A program made the translations under genes and the position numbers. From contig NZ_PKIE01000001.1 of assembly GCF_002860865.1 (NCBI RefSeq), positions 558,001 through 622,000 of the forward strand: a DNA stretch of 64,000 nucleotides. Reading direction: 5' to 3'. Origin of the DNA: Streptococcus mitis (GTDB lineage: Bacteria; Bacillota; Bacilli; Lactobacillales; Streptococcaceae). Below the pieces are notes generated by a model. That model was not told the DNA's origin. It saw only the letters and a list, made by a program, of their open reading frames with translations, and did not search any database. Shown in pieces: positions 18,323-27,858 of the stretch; position 1 is the stretch's first letter, and every line of letters begins with the position of its first letter.

Positions 18323-19315
18323 CTATTCTTTGTTATAAGTCTTACGGATGGCATCTTTGATGCTTGCAACTGTTGGAATCATTGCATTTTCTAGGTTTTG
18401 CGCATAAGGCATCGGCACATCTTCTCCTGCACAGCGGCGGATTGGTGCATCTAGATAGTCAAACGCTTCTGACTCTGAAATAATAGCTGAAATCTCTCCG
18501 ATATAGCCACTTGTTTTGTGGGCATCGTTGACCAGAACAACCTTACCAGTCTTCTTCACTGAGTTGATGATGATATCCTTATCAAGCGGAACAAGGGTAC
18601 GTGGGTCAACAATCTCAACAGAAATTCCTTCTTCTACTAATTCTTCAGCAGCTTGAACCACACGGCGAAGCATTTTCCCGTAAGTAACAACTGTTACATC
18701 CGTTCCTTCGCGTTTGATTTCCCCAACACCAAGTGGGATTGTGTAGTCTGGATCAACTGGCACTTCCCCTTTTTGGTTAAATTCTGACTTGTACTCAAGA
18801 ATGATAACTGGGTTGTTATCACGGATAGAAGACTTGAGCAGTCCTTTCATGTCCGCAGGTGTACCTGGAGCCACAACCTTAAGTCCAGGAATATGAGTAA
18901 ACCAAGACTCTAGTGATTGCGAGTGCTGGGCTGCAGAACCAACTCCGTTACCAGCAGCGCATCGTACAGTCATTGGAACCTGACCTTTACCACCAAACAT
19001 GTAACGAGTTTTAGCAGCTTGGTTGACGATATTGTCCATGGCAATGACAGAAAAGTCCATGAAAGTCATATCGACGATTGGACGAAGTCCTGTCATGGCT
19101 GCTCCTGCTGCTGCTCCTGAAATGGCAGCCTCAGAAATCGGACAGTCACGAACGCGTTCTGGACCAAATTCTTCAAGCATTCCAACAGAAGTACCGAAGT
19201 CTCCTCCAAAGACTCCGACGTCTTCTCCCATCAAGAACACATTTTCATCGCGACGCATTTCCTCAGACATAGCAAGGATAATGGTGTCACGGAAGGACAT
19301 TGTTTTTGTTTCCAT
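18323..19315 (-). CDS. 2-oxo acid dehydrogenase E1 component, beta subunit
   Basis: 330 residues, typical of PDH/acetoin dehydrogenase E1 beta (PdhB/AcoB). The N-terminal domain carries MGEDVGVFGG and the TPP-proximal FGPERVRDCPISEAAISGAA region. The C-terminal domain (from ~195) carries the EIVDPRTLVPLD segment conserved in transketolase-like C-domains. With E1 alpha it decarboxylates a 2-oxo acid (pyruvate) or cleaves acetoin using thiamine diphosphate. It starts 15 bases after E1 alpha with a strong ribosome binding site. Confidence 0.9.
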   Translation of the reverse strand: METKTMSFRDTIILAMSEEMRRDENVFLMGEDVGVFGGDFGTSVGMLEEFGPERVRDCPISEAAISGAAAGAAMTGLRPIVDMTFMDFSVIAMDNIVNQAAKTRYMFGGKGQVPMTVRCAAGNGVGSAAQHSQSLESWFTHIPGLKVVAPGTPADMKGLLKSSIRDNNPVIILEYKSEFNQKGEVPVDPDYTIPLGVGEIKREGTDVTVVTYGKMLRRVVQAAEELVEEGISVEIVDPRTLVPLDKDIIINSVKKTGKVVLVNDAHKTSGYIGEISAIISESEAFDYLDAPIRRCAGEDVPMPYAQNLENAMIPTVASIKDAIRKTYNKE

Positions 19316-19330
19316 TTTATCTCTTTCTCC

Positions 19331-20299
19331 TTAGTCTGCGTAAATATCTTCAAATGCTGATTCAAGCGGTGGGAATGGACTTTCTTCAGCAAATTTAACA
19401 GAAGCTTCTACTGCTTCCTTGACTTGTGCTTGGATTTCTTCCAATTCTTCAGCGCTAGCAATGTTATTGTCAATAAGGTAATTGCGAAGGTTTTCAATTG
19501 GGTCTTTTTGTTTCCACAATTCCACTTCTTCGCGAGTACGATATTTACCAGGGTCTGATGATGAGTGACCAAGCCAGCGGTAAGTGACACTTTCAATCAA
19601 TACTGGACCATTGCCACCACGAACATGGTCTACTGCTTTCTTAAATCCTTCATAAACGTCGATGACGTTGTTTCCATCTTCAATAAACATTCCAGGAATT
19701 CCATAAGCTGCGCTACGATGATGGATATGTTCCACGTTAGTCATTTTCTTGATATCCGCAGAGATACCGTAACCGTTGTTAATGCAATAGAAAATGACTG
19801 GCAGGTTCCAGATAGAAGCCATGTTCACTGCTTCGTGGAAGACACCTTCGTTAGTAGCTCCATCTCCAAAGAAGCAGACGACGATTTTTCCAGTATTCTG
19901 CATTTGCTGACTGAGGGCTGCACCAACAGCTATTCCCATACCACCACCTACGATACCATTGGCACCGAGGTTACCAGCATCAAGGTCAGCAATATGCATA
20001 GATCCACCTTTACCTTTACAGGTTCCAGTGTATTTACCAAGGATTTCAGCCATCATTCCGTTTAGGTCAATTCCTTTGGCAATAGCTTGTCCATGACCAC
20101 GGTGGTTTGATGTGATCAGATCATCTGGATTGAGAGCTAACATAGCCCCCACGTTAGCGGCTTCCTCTCCAACAGAAAAGTGCGTCATTCCTGGCACTTT
20201 CCCCTTCTTTACTAATTGCGCAATTTTTAAGTCCATGCGACGGATTTCTTCCATCTTGCGGAACATTTCTAGCAAAAGATTTTTATCTAAAATTGACAT
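19331..20299 (-). CDS. 2-oxo acid dehydrogenase E1 component, alpha subunit
   Basis: 322 residues. The thiamine diphosphate motif GDGATNEGVFHEAVNM ... NN spans residues ~145-175, and the SNHRGHG histidines near 64-70 and the KGKGGSMH segment (~95-102) are conserved in PdhA/AcoA. First gene of the dehydrogenase operon (E1a, E1b, E2, E3, lplA), which turns pyruvate (or acetoin) into acetyl-CoA and NADH. It lies behind a near-consensus promoter at 20334-20362. PdhA and AcoA cannot be told apart confidently by eye. Confidence 0.9.
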   Translation of the reverse strand: MSILDKNLLLEMFRKMEEIRRMDLKIAQLVKKGKVPGMTHFSVGEEAANVGAMLALNPDDLITSNHRGHGQAIAKGIDLNGMMAEILGKYTGTCKGKGGSMHIADLDAGNLGANGIVGGGMGIAVGAALSQQMQNTGKIVVCFFGDGATNEGVFHEAVNMASIWNLPVIFYCINNGYGISADIKKMTNVEHIHHRSAAYGIPGMFIEDGNNVIDVYEGFKKAVDHVRGGNGPVLIESVTYRWLGHSSSDPGKYRTREEVELWKQKDPIENLRNYLIDNNIASAEELEEIQAQVKEAVEASVKFAEESPFPPLESAFEDIYAD

Positions 20300-20333
20300 C
20301 TTCTTGCCTTTCTAACTTTCTTCTTACCTTACT

Positions 20334-20362
20334 ATTCTACCGTTTTTGGTAAAGACTGTCAA
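20334..20362 (-). promoter_or_regulatory. Promoter of the dehydrogenase operon
   Basis: Minus strand: consensus -35 TTGACA (20357-20362), 17-base spacer, -10 TAGAAT (20334-20339), 35 bases before the E1 alpha ATG. Confidence 0.85.
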
Positions 20363-20386
20363 AGTTTTTCTAAAAGAAATTTCACA

Positions 20387-20424
20387 AAATAAAAAAGAAA
20401 ACCCCATAGAAATAAGGGATTTCC
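20387..20424 (-). terminator. Rho-independent terminator after the MATE transporter gene
   Basis: Minus strand: GAAATCCC pairs with GGGGTTTTC (including G-U pairs) around a 10-base loop, then a TTTTCTTTTTTATTTT tail. It separates the transporter gene from the dehydrogenase promoter. Confidence 0.75.
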
Positions 20425-20452
20425 TTATCAAGAATATTTTTTCACAAACTTT

Positions 20453-21814
20453 TTATCGTTTGGATTTTGCTAAAGATTCAAATCTTTTCATAATCACTGT
20501 CAAACGCCAACGGTAGAGAACGCCACTCACTATTAGACTAATAATCAAACCAATCCAGTAAGAATAAGCTCCAAAATCCGTTAGAGAGTCGAATATCATA
20601 GCTACTGGGAGTGTCACCCCCCAGTAACCAACCAAACCAAGGTAAAAAGGAATAACTGTATCCTTATAACCCCGTAAAATTCCCTGAAGCGGTGCCGCAA
20701 AGGTATCTGCTAACTGAAAGAAAAGACTATAAGTTAAAAAGCGCGCTGTCAAATCAATAAATTCTGGGTCGTTACCATAAAGACTGGCCACATTTCCCCT
20801 AAAAATGTAAAGAAAGGTTAAGGTGAAGGCCGCAAAAATGAGGGCAGTCCATCTTCCTAGACCAATATAGGTTTTCACATCATCAAATCGCTTAGCTCCC
20901 ACTTCATAGGAAACGACAATAGCCATAGCCGATGAAATACTCATAGGAAAGGCGTACATGAGAGTTGAAAAGTTCATAGCTGACTGGTGACTAGCGATAA
21001 TCAAGGATGAGAACTTAGCCATAATCAAGCCAACCACTGAAAAGATAGCAACTTCCGCAAAGACGGTTCCCCCAATAGGTAGACCTAAGCGAACTCCTTC
21101 CTTGATTTTATCCATACTAAGTGGAATTCGTCTTTCAAGATGTAGGGCTTTGAGCTTCTCCTGCTTAAATAAAACCAGAACAGAAATTCCCAGCAAGATC
21201 CAGTAGGCCAAGGATGTTCCTAAACCAGCACCAGCCCCTCCCAATTCTAGAACACCATAGGCCCCGAAAATCAAGAGATAGTTAAATCCACTATTGAGAG
21301 GGAGTAACAAAAGCATGAGGTACATGGACAGCTTGGTCAAGCCCAGCGAATCCAGCAAGGAACGAATGACACTAAAGAGCAACAAGGGGATAATTCCGAT
21401 AGATAAAAACCAGAGATAACGAACCGCTACTGCCGCTACCGGTGCTTCTAACCCAATATGATTCAAAACAGGTGGTGCCAGGAAAAGTACTAGTCCCAGC
21501 AAGACCACGGATAGGCCCAAGGCCAAATAAATAAACTGGTAAAAATCAGACGAAACCTCTTCCTTTTTGTCTCGACCAAGATGGTGACCAATGATGGGCA
21601 CCAGGGCTGATACAATCCCTGTCAGAAATGTAAAGAAAGGATTCCAGATACTGGTGGCCATAGATACACCAGCCAAGTCCATGGTATTGTATTGGCCAGT
21701 CATAGTCGTATCAACAAAGGAGGCCGAATAATTGGCAAATTGATAAATCAGGATAGGGAAAAATATCTTTAAAAATAAGATAAATTTGTCTTTAAAATGA
21801 TGGGTTTGGTACAT
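20453..21814 (-). CDS. MATE-family multidrug/cation antiporter
   Basis: 453 residues with about twelve hydrophobic segments in two six-helix halves (roughly 15-220 and 240-435), as in MATE (NorM/DinF) exporters, which expel drugs or metabolites against Na+ or H+. The N-terminal TM1 region (IYQFANYSASFVDTTMTGQY) and the internal repeat near TVFAEVAIFSVVG match the family. Substrate unknown. It follows pyrC by 41 bases on the same strand and may be read from the same transcript, with its own strong terminator downstream. Confidence 0.85.
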   Translation of the reverse strand: MYQTHHFKDKFILFLKIFFPILIYQFANYSASFVDTTMTGQYNTMDLAGVSMATSIWNPFFTFLTGIVSALVPIIGHHLGRDKKEEVSSDFYQFIYLALGLSVVLLGLVLFLAPPVLNHIGLEAPVAAVAVRYLWFLSIGIIPLLLFSVIRSLLDSLGLTKLSMYLMLLLLPLNSGFNYLLIFGAYGVLELGGAGAGLGTSLAYWILLGISVLVLFKQEKLKALHLERRIPLSMDKIKEGVRLGLPIGGTVFAEVAIFSVVGLIMAKFSSLIIASHQSAMNFSTLMYAFPMSISSAMAIVVSYEVGAKRFDDVKTYIGLGRWTALIFAAFTLTFLYIFRGNVASLYGNDPEFIDLTARFLTYSLFFQLADTFAAPLQGILRGYKDTVIPFYLGLVGYWGVTLPVAMIFDSLTDFGAYSYWIGLIISLIVSGVLYRWRLTVIMKRFESLAKSKR

Positions 21815-21855
21815 ATAGGCTCTCTATTCTTTTTGTTTACAGAGCAGACTCCCAC

Positions 21856-23124
21856 CTAGTTTTGATAGACAATTTGTCCCTTACAGATGGTGTATTTAAC
21901 CTGCCCTTTTAAGGTTTCACCGATGAATGGTGAGTTGGCTGCTTTGGAAGCAAAATGGGAGTCCACAAGGCGGTCAGCCTTAGCATCGAAAATAGTGATG
22001 TCCGCTGGACCATTCTCAGCCAAGTAACCTGCTTCAAAGTTGTAAAGCTTGGATGGGTTGTATGTCATTTTTTCAAGTAATTCCATCAAGCTTAACTCAC
22101 CAGCTTCCACCAAATAAGTCAAACCGAGAGATAGAGATGTTTCTAAGCCAGTCATACCAGACGGCGCCTTGGTAATATCCTCGACATTTTTTTCATCCGC
22201 ATGGTGAGGCGCGTGGTCAGTTGCGATAACTGTGATGACGCCTGATTTAAGGCCTTCGATAACGGCACGACGGTCTGATTCCAAGCGAAGCGGTGGATTC
22301 ATCTTAGCATTGCTACCTTGAGTCAAAAGAAGTGCTTCTGTCTTAGAGAAATGCTGTGGCGCTACTTCTGCTGTGACTTGCGCTCCCAATCCTTGAGCAA
22401 ACTCAACTACTTTAACACTTTCTTCCTTAGACAAATGCTGAATATGAACATGGGCCTTAGTTGCATAGGCAATCATGACATCACGCGCCATCATAGCATA
22501 CTCAGCCACCCCAGTTGCACCACAGATATGGAAATGTTCTTTAGCAATATTTTCGTTAAACCCAAGAATCCCATTCAAACCTGGATCTTCCTCATGAAGA
22601 CTAATAAAGGTATTAAGCTTTTTGGCTTCTTCCATGGCTTCCTTGACAACTTTACTGCTTTCAAGCGGAATACCGTCATCAGAAAAACCAACCGCACCAG
22701 CTTCTAAGAGCGCCTTAAAATCAGTCAAGTCTTGGCCATTAAAGTTCTTAGTAATGGTCGCAACCGTCTTAACATTAATCTTCTCTTTGGCAGCTGACTG
22801 GAGAACTTCTTGCAAAGTCTCCACGTCTGAAATGGTTGGACTAGTATTAGCCATCATCACAACCGTTGTAAAACCACCTGCAGCGGCTGCTAGGGCACCC
22901 GTATGGATATCTTCCTTGTGGGTTTGACCAGGTTCACGGAAATGAACATGGATATCAACCAAGCCAGGAGCAACGACTAGACCAGTAGCATCAAGCACCT
23001 CTGCCCCTTCTTCCTTGATCTCAGACGCAATTTTGACAATTTTCCCATCTTGAACCAAGACATCACACACTTGATCTAAACCAGACTTGGGATCCATTAC
23101 ACGACCATTTTTGATTAGTAGCAT
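21856..23124 (-). CDS. pyrC: Dihydroorotase
   Basis: Closes carbamoyl-aspartate to dihydroorotate, third step of pyrimidine synthesis. 422 residues, class I amidohydrolase. The metal-binding [16 protein letters not shown] lies near residues 57-72, later His residues are in ISLHEEDP and HIQHLS, and ATDHAPH holds the catalytic Asp. It follows mutX by 12 bases and forms the ung-mutX-pyrC group seen in pneumococcus. Confidence 0.93.
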   Translation of the reverse strand: MLLIKNGRVMDPKSGLDQVCDVLVQDGKIVKIASEIKEEGAEVLDATGLVVAPGLVDIHVHFREPGQTHKEDIHTGALAAAAGGFTTVVMMANTSPTISDVETLQEVLQSAAKEKINVKTVATITKNFNGQDLTDFKALLEAGAVGFSDDGIPLESSKVVKEAMEEAKKLNTFISLHEEDPGLNGILGFNENIAKEHFHICGATGVAEYAMMARDVMIAYATKAHVHIQHLSKEESVKVVEFAQGLGAQVTAEVAPQHFSKTEALLLTQGSNAKMNPPLRLESDRRAVIEGLKSGVITVIATDHAPHHADEKNVEDITKAPSGMTGLETSLSLGLTYLVEAGELSLMELLEKMTYNPSKLYNFEAGYLAENGPADITIFDAKADRLVDSHFASKAANSPFIGETLKGQVKYTICKGQIVYQN

Positions 23125-23136
23125 CTGCTTTCTCCT

Positions 23137-23601
23137 TTATTCATAGAAATCGACTTGGGTATCCAACAATTTATCCCCATCATAAACAAACTTGGCTGAA
23201 AAGAAGGGTTTATCCTCTAAAAGCCACTCAACAAAGGTATGGTCACCTTCCCAAGTCGGCTTGCTCAAAACCTCATCGTAGGGAACCCATTCTAAGGTCC
23301 CCTCATTGCAGTCAATCAAGTCCCCCTCAAACTCTGTCACCTTAAAAACATAGGTATACCAGTCTAAATCTGGCGTAAATTCAGGAAAAGTGATAACACC
23401 TTTTAGAACTGGCTTGGCTTTGAGCCCTGTTTCTTCAAGGATTTCACGCGCTGCACATTCCTGTGGAGTCTCACCACGCTCCAGCTTACCACCCACACCA
23501 ATCCATTTTCCTTTATGGACATCATTTGGCTTCTTATTACGATGGAGCATGAGCAGTTCTTTCCCGTTATCAATGTAGCAAATTGTCGCTAACTGAGGCA
23601 T
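23137..23601 (-). CDS. mutX: 8-oxo-dGTP diphosphatase (MutT-type Nudix hydrolase)
   Basis: 154 residues, the length of pneumococcal MutX, which I recognise closely from sequence. The Nudix box (GX5EX7REUXEEXGU) begins at GGKLERGETPQE (~37) and ends EILEETGL (~59). It hydrolyses 8-oxo-dGTP and so prevents oxidative transversions, which matters in these hydrogen-peroxide-producing bacteria. It lies 9 bases after ung, so both repair genes are co-expressed. Confidence 0.92.
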   Translation of the reverse strand: MPQLATICYIDNGKELLMLHRNKKPNDVHKGKWIGVGGKLERGETPQECAAREILEETGLKAKPVLKGVITFPEFTPDLDWYTYVFKVTEFEGDLIDCNEGTLEWVPYDEVLSKPTWEGDHTFVEWLLEDKPFFSAKFVYDGDKLLDTQVDFYE

Positions 23602-23610
23602 ATTTTCTCC

Positions 23611-24264
23611 TTATCTAAGCCAATCGATTGGCTCTTGTCCTGTTTCTTTTAAGAATGCATTAGCCTTGGAAAAAGGCTTGGAACCCCAAAATCCTCTGTA
23701 AACTGACAAAGGACTGGGATGGGCTGATTCGATAATCAAGTGGTGAGGATTGGTAACTAAGGCCTTCTTCTTGCGTGCATAGGCTCCCCATAGTACAAAG
23801 ACCACTGGCCTATCTATATGATTGACCACCTGAATCACAGCATCCGTAAAAGGCTCCCATATCTGACCAGCATGACCATTGGCCTGTCCAGCAGGAACTG
23901 TCAAACAAGCATTAAGAAGCAAGACTCCTTGCTCAGCCCAAGCTGTCAAATCATGAGATTTCTTAACCCCGATATCATCTGACAATTCTTTCAAGATATT
24001 TTGCAAGGATGGTGGAGCTGGGATAGAGTCCGGTACAGAAAAACTCAAGCCCTGCGCTTGACCTGGCCCATGATAGGGATCTTGCCCTAGAATCACCACC
24101 TTAACTTCTTCAAGCGGTGTTGTCAAGAGAGCCTGAAAAACCTTTTCCTTGGGTGGATAAATAGTCCCCTGAGCATAGACCTGCTCCATAAACTGATTGA
24201 TTTTCCCAAAATAACCCTCAGGTAATTGCGCCTTAATCAAAGCATGCCAAGACGAGTGTTCCAT
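23611..24264 (-). CDS. ung: Uracil-DNA glycosylase
   Basis: Removes uracil from DNA. 217 residues starting [11 protein letters not shown] use the ATG at 24264, preceded by AAGGAG with 6 bases spacing, instead of one five codons earlier that overlaps this ribosome binding site. The catalytic motif [17 protein letters not shown] (Asp ~62) and the HPSPLS minor-groove loop near the C-terminus are intact. First gene of the ung-mutX-pyrC group. Confidence 0.95.
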   Translation of the reverse strand: MEHSSWHALIKAQLPEGYFGKINQFMEQVYAQGTIYPPKEKVFQALLTTPLEEVKVVILGQDPYHGPGQAQGLSFSVPDSIPAPPSLQNILKELSDDIGVKKSHDLTAWAEQGVLLLNACLTVPAGQANGHAGQIWEPFTDAVIQVVNHIDRPVVFVLWGAYARKKKALVTNPHHLIIESAHPSPLSVYRGFWGSKPFSKANAFLKETGQEPIDWLR

Positions 24265-24325
24265 AGCCAACTCCTTCATTTTTACTGCCTCTATTATAGC
24301 AAAAAGTGGCTATCTAAACCACTTT

Positions 24326-25048
24326 TTACAGTTTATCTAAACAATCCAGCAAGTCTTTGTAAGAATGGACTTCGTAGGTTGGCTGGGCTTGTGTGGGATT
24401 TTCGAGGTCATGAGGATTATACCAGATAGTGTCAATCCCCGCATTATTGCCACCTTGAATGTCGGCGGTTAGGGAATCTCCAATCATCAGCGTCTTTTCT
24501 TTGCTAAAACCTGCAATCTGTTGGCCAATATTTTCATAAAAGAGAGCATCAGGCTTTTGTGTTTGCAATTGTTCAGAGATAAAGACTTGATTGAAATAAG
24601 GTGCTAGACCAGATTGAGCCAAGCGCCCTGTCTGAATGGCAGTAATACCATTTGTCGCAGCATACAGCTCATAATCTCGCTCAATGAGGCTGTCTAAGAG
24701 TTCATGAGCGCCTGAAAAAGTTTGCCCCTGCTGGGCAAGGTAAAATTGGTAACGCTGGGCTAGAAAACTACCATCTTTTTCCAGTCCAAAGTGAGCAAAT
24801 AAACGAGAAAAGCGCGTGTTAACCAGCTCTTGTTTACTAATTTTCTTTTGCTCCAAGTCCTTCCAGAGAGATTTGTTCATAGGAACGTAAAAGTCTTTGT
24901 AGGCCTGAATATCTGCAACTCCTTCTTCTTTTAGGAGTTGCGTCAAAGCCACATCCTCAGCAGCATCAAAATCAAGCAAGGTATGGTCAAGGTCGAAGAG
25001 TAAAACTTTGTAGGGCAATTTGAGAGTTTTCCTTTCTAGGATAAACAA
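24326..25048 (-). CDS. HAD-superfamily hydrolase (YjjG-type nucleotidase)
   Basis: 240 residues if a TTG at 25048 is used. Motif I LLFDLDHTLLDF supplies the nucleophile Asp, a C1 helical cap follows (~30-95), then motif II (AATNG) and motif IV MIGDSLTADIQGG. The KTLKLPYKV lead-in has no ATG. A second TTG (25018) sits about 11 bases after AAAGGA, so the true start is uncertain. YjjG-like enzymes dephosphorylate pyrimidine nucleotides including damaged ones, which would suit the neighbouring ung and mutX, but this is inference. Confidence 0.78.
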   Translation of the reverse strand: MFILERKTLKLPYKVLLFDLDHTLLDFDAAEDVALTQLLKEEGVADIQAYKDFYVPMNKSLWKDLEQKKISKQELVNTRFSRLFAHFGLEKDGSFLAQRYQFYLAQQGQTFSGAHELLDSLIERDYELYAATNGITAIQTGRLAQSGLAPYFNQVFISEQLQTQKPDALFYENIGQQIAGFSKEKTLMIGDSLTADIQGGNNAGIDTIWYNPHDLENPTQAQPTYEVHSYKDLLDCLDKL

Positions 25049-25143
25049 CTTTCACTTCAGCCAGCTGTTTAATGTAAAAACTTAAAAGTAGTATAGTATC
25101 ACAAAGAATAATAGTTCTAATGGATTAACTAACCCATACTATT

Positions 25144-25362
25144 CTAGTCAAGTTTATTTTTATTGTAGAAAAATCTCCTATAAATTCGAGCAATGGTTAA
25201 AATACATACAAATATGACTCCCAAAATAGATAATACTATTTTCACAAAACTCATTTCCGAACCTATGACATATATATGAAAAAGAGGGGCTAGTCCTACA
25301 CATATATACAATAGATAATTTATAAAGTTTATTTCACCAAATCCTGCAAAAAAATGTTTCAT
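25144..25362 (-). CDS. Small membrane protein, unknown
   Basis: 72 residues with two hydrophobic helices (~13-33 and ~38-59) and a basic C-terminal tail (RIYRRFFYNKNK), so probably both ends are cytosolic. A putative AAGGAG lies ahead of the ATG. No family recognised. Together with the next upstream gene it forms a markedly A+T-rich island. Size and layout are compatible with a bacteriocin-immunity-like or stress membrane peptide, but nothing in the sequence shows that. Confidence 0.5.
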   Translation of the reverse strand: MKHFFAGFGEINFINYLLYICVGLAPLFHIYVIGSEMSFVKIVLSILGVIFVCILTIARIYRRFFYNKNKLD

Positions 25363-25513
25363 TTTAAATATTCTCCTTTTAATTGAGTATAGTTAGGACG
25401 TAATCCTAACAAGTTATCGTCGAATGTGTTTAAAGCACTTTGTTACCTAGATAAGATACTCTTTTCTTACCTGATTTGATTTTAAAGAGAAGTAAGATTT
25501 AACCCTATTTATC

Positions 25514-26245
25514 TCACTTCTTATTTTTAAATAATTCATACTCTTTTTCTCTAATAAAAGGAAGGGAAAAATTAGAAAAAATTAGTAGAATTGAAAACAG
25601 ATAGCCGTCTTTTTGCATTGCTAAAACATAGCCTAAAAATAAATAGACAATCAAATCTAGTACAAAAAGAGAAAATATCCTCCTTTTCATTACCTCACTT
25701 GTCTTAAAGATTCTGTTTAATAGAATCTTTATCGTAGTATCTACACAAATTTTTATCAAAAAGATAAGAGCCAATACACGATTATCAACTGTACCATGAA
25801 GAATAAATGGAAATATAGTTAATATAAAACTAGAAATCTCTAAATATTTTATCCAAGGAGATTGAGACATCTTACTTTTAAACTGACTGATTTTCCTATA
25901 CTCGCTAGCTAATCTAGTATCAAAATCTCTACCAATTATATTAAAGATTAAGAACTCCAGGATAAAAATACTGATTAATACGATATAAGTAGAAACGGTT
26001 CCTGGGAAAAATTTATTGATTAAAATTGGAAAACTCATTAACAGAGTCGAGTTTATAGCCAAACAAATGGATACTATTTTATTCTTCACAGAGTATAGAG
26101 GTAGCGATACTATTGAATAGAGAAACGCTAAAAAAATAAGCAAGAAATACTCAATACTACTAATTAGCGGCGCCCTTAATGATAAAAATAGATAGGCACT
26201 CCACACGATGATATGCGCTTTACGCATTAACTCTAGATTACTCAT
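25514..26245 (-). CDS. Polytopic membrane protein, unknown
   Basis: 243 residues, very rich in Ile, Leu and Phe, with roughly seven or eight hydrophobic segments (about 10-28, 32-50, 57-78, 84-103, 134-150, 155-175, 188-206, 211-229) and a basic loop near 110-130. I recognise no family motif. It is separated from the 72-residue membrane protein downstream by 151 bases and from the dha genes by a 640-base gap with no gene. Low G+C suggests acquisition or relaxed constraint. Confidence 0.55.
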   Translation of the reverse strand: MSNLELMRKAHIIVWSAYLFLSLRAPLISSIEYFLLIFLAFLYSIVSLPLYSVKNKIVSICLAINSTLLMSFPILINKFFPGTVSTYIVLISIFILEFLIFNIIGRDFDTRLASEYRKISQFKSKMSQSPWIKYLEISSFILTIFPFILHGTVDNRVLALIFLIKICVDTTIKILLNRIFKTSEVMKRRIFSLFVLDLIVYLFLGYVLAMQKDGYLFSILLIFSNFSLPFIREKEYELFKNKK

Positions 26246-26887
26246 CTACCTACTCCTAATCTGTAAAGGGAACCTATTTTTAGTTCCCATTCTCTTTCCA
26301 ACAAGTCATAAGCGTTTTATTATATTTCCTTCTTCTACATGAGGTAAAGTTGAAATACATTTTTGCAAGTGAAAATATAATTGTTATTTGGAGACCCAAA
26401 ATATCTATCCCTCTTCTAGACACAAACCAAGTCAGATTAAAGATACAAATATAATGGTAGGGCTTTCTTTTACTTTAGACTACCATAAAACAAGGAATCT
26501 TTCAACAAAATTCATTGGTAAACTACTATTCTAGAAGATTGACAGCTCAAATCTTTCAGAATAGAACAATCCTAACTATCGAATATCTCAACTTCATAAA
26601 TATCCATGCAATTCTAGACTTAGAATTCCTAGAAACTAAATGTTTTGGCACTATTCTAAGCCATTGATTGCTTTAAATCTAAATTTTTGAAGGATTCTAA
26701 AGCTGGAATGATCCCATTACAATTAGTTTTGAATGGTTCACAATTTAGAAACTCTATGGCTTTACTCCTGTTAAATCAAAAAGGAACTGCGCAAGCAATC
26801 CCTTTCTGATTTTGAAATCATTTACTTAAAATTTGATAGTTGAGATAATCAATAGCCCACCTATAAAAAGAGTTATAGTAAAATTCC
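26246..26887. other. Gene-free region between the membrane-protein island and dhaM
   Basis: 642 A+T-rich bases, all frames broken by stops on both strands. The dhaM terminator lies at 26773-26806. Short plus-strand stretches such as LSFTLDYHKTRNLSTKF (from about 26464) look like protein debris but cannot be assigned. Confidence 0.45.
26773..26806 (-). terminator. Rho-independent terminator after dhaM
   Basis: Minus strand: AAGGGATTG pairs with CAGTTCCTT (two G-U pairs) around a 6-base loop and is followed by TTTGATTT. Confidence 0.75.
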
Positions 26888-27262
26888 TTATTTATTGATT
26901 TCAAGCTCCGACAACTGTGTTTGAATAACTGACAGTTCTGCACCAGCCTGAAGAAGAGCAGCTGCAGTATAGGCACCTTCTACAATTGGAACCCTGTTGA
27001 TGATGATACTTTTATCACTGAAATCAGCCACCATTTCTAAGTTCATTTTAGCAGAACCTAGGTCAAAAAAGGCTAATAAAGTATCTGCTGGATTTTCAGA
27101 AACAACCCTATCTACTTGATCAAAACTTGTTCCAATTCCTCCATCTTCGGTTCCTCCTACATAAGTAATCGGAACATCTTTAGCTACTTCACTAATCAGT
27201 TCAACGACACCTTGTGCAATGTTTTTGGAATGTGAAACGATAACAAGACCTATACTTCCCAT
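26888..27262 (-). CDS. dhaM: PTS-dependent dihydroxyacetone kinase phosphotransferase subunit
   Basis: 124 residues, only the EIIA-mannose-like domain, the short Gram-positive form lacking the HPr and EI domains of E. coli DhaM. The phosphoryl-accepting His11 lies in IVSHSKN near the N-terminus, and GTSFDQVD is conserved. It relays phosphate from HPr (encoded at 33686-33949) to the ADP bound in DhaL. Its ATG overlaps the dhaL stop by one base (TAATG). Confidence 0.9.
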   Translation of the reverse strand: MGSIGLVIVSHSKNIAQGVVELISEVAKDVPITYVGGTEDGGIGTSFDQVDRVVSENPADTLLAFFDLGSAKMNLEMVADFSDKSIIINRVPIVEGAYTAAALLQAGAELSVIQTQLSELEINK

Positions 27263-27837
27263 TAAACCACCCCAGTTTCTAAAAGAGCAGTAAAGAGTAA
27301 TCCGGATGAGAATGATCCAGGATCAATATGTCCAAGAGAACGTTCTCCTACATAAGATGCCCTTCCTTTAGTTGCAAGTAAGTCTTTGGTAGCATTCACT
27401 ACCTTATCAATAACCTCTTGAGTCAATTGACCATCAGACAAGACAGCAATAACAGGAGTCCAAACATCAACCATTGTCTTTTCTCCAACTTCTGCTTTCC
27501 CACGTTTGACAATCATATCCAGACCACTTTGTAAGATTTCTTCTAATTTAGAATGAGAATCAGCCTTGGACATTCCCATAAATGCAGAGCCATACAAGGG
27601 ACCAGAAGCACCGCCTACCTTACTCAGTAGTTGCATTGAAACAACTTTAAAGACATCACTACTGGTTTCAAATTGCTTTCCTTCTAAATTTTCCATAACT
27701 GCAGCCATTCCACGCGCCATATTTCCACCGTGGTCTCCATCTCCTATAGGAGTATCTAGCTCACTAAGATAATCTTTCTGTTCTTGAATCTTCTCATTAA
27801 AAAGCTTCATCCATTCAAGAGCTTGTTCAGCATTCAT
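27262..27837 (-). CDS. dhaL: Dihydroxyacetone kinase, ADP-binding subunit
   Basis: 191 residues, all-helical DhaL domain. The Mg-ADP-holding acidic motif TPIGDGDHGGNMARGM (residues ~29-44) and the GPLYGSAFMGM and GRASYVGERSLGHIDPG loops are intact. ADP here acts as a fixed cofactor, rephosphorylated by DhaM, and passes the phosphate to dihydroxyacetone on DhaK. It lies 21 bases after dhaK. Confidence 0.92.
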   Translation of the reverse strand: MNAEQALEWMKLFNEKIQEQKDYLSELDTPIGDGDHGGNMARGMAAVMENLEGKQFETSSDVFKVVSMQLLSKVGGASGPLYGSAFMGMSKADSHSKLEEILQSGLDMIVKRGKAEVGEKTMVDVWTPVIAVLSDGQLTQEVIDKVVNATKDLLATKGRASYVGERSLGHIDPGSFSSGLLFTALLETGVV

Positions 27838-27858
27838 GTGATATTTCCTCCTTGAGTT

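Noticed and set aside
24326..25048. HAD gene as part of a toxin or defence system with the membrane proteins
   Set aside because: No supporting motif; the protein is an ordinary YjjG-type phosphatase next to repair genes.
26246..26887. Hidden small gene or transposase remnant
   Set aside because: All six frames are interrupted frequently; the debris-like stretch cannot be matched to any family by eye.
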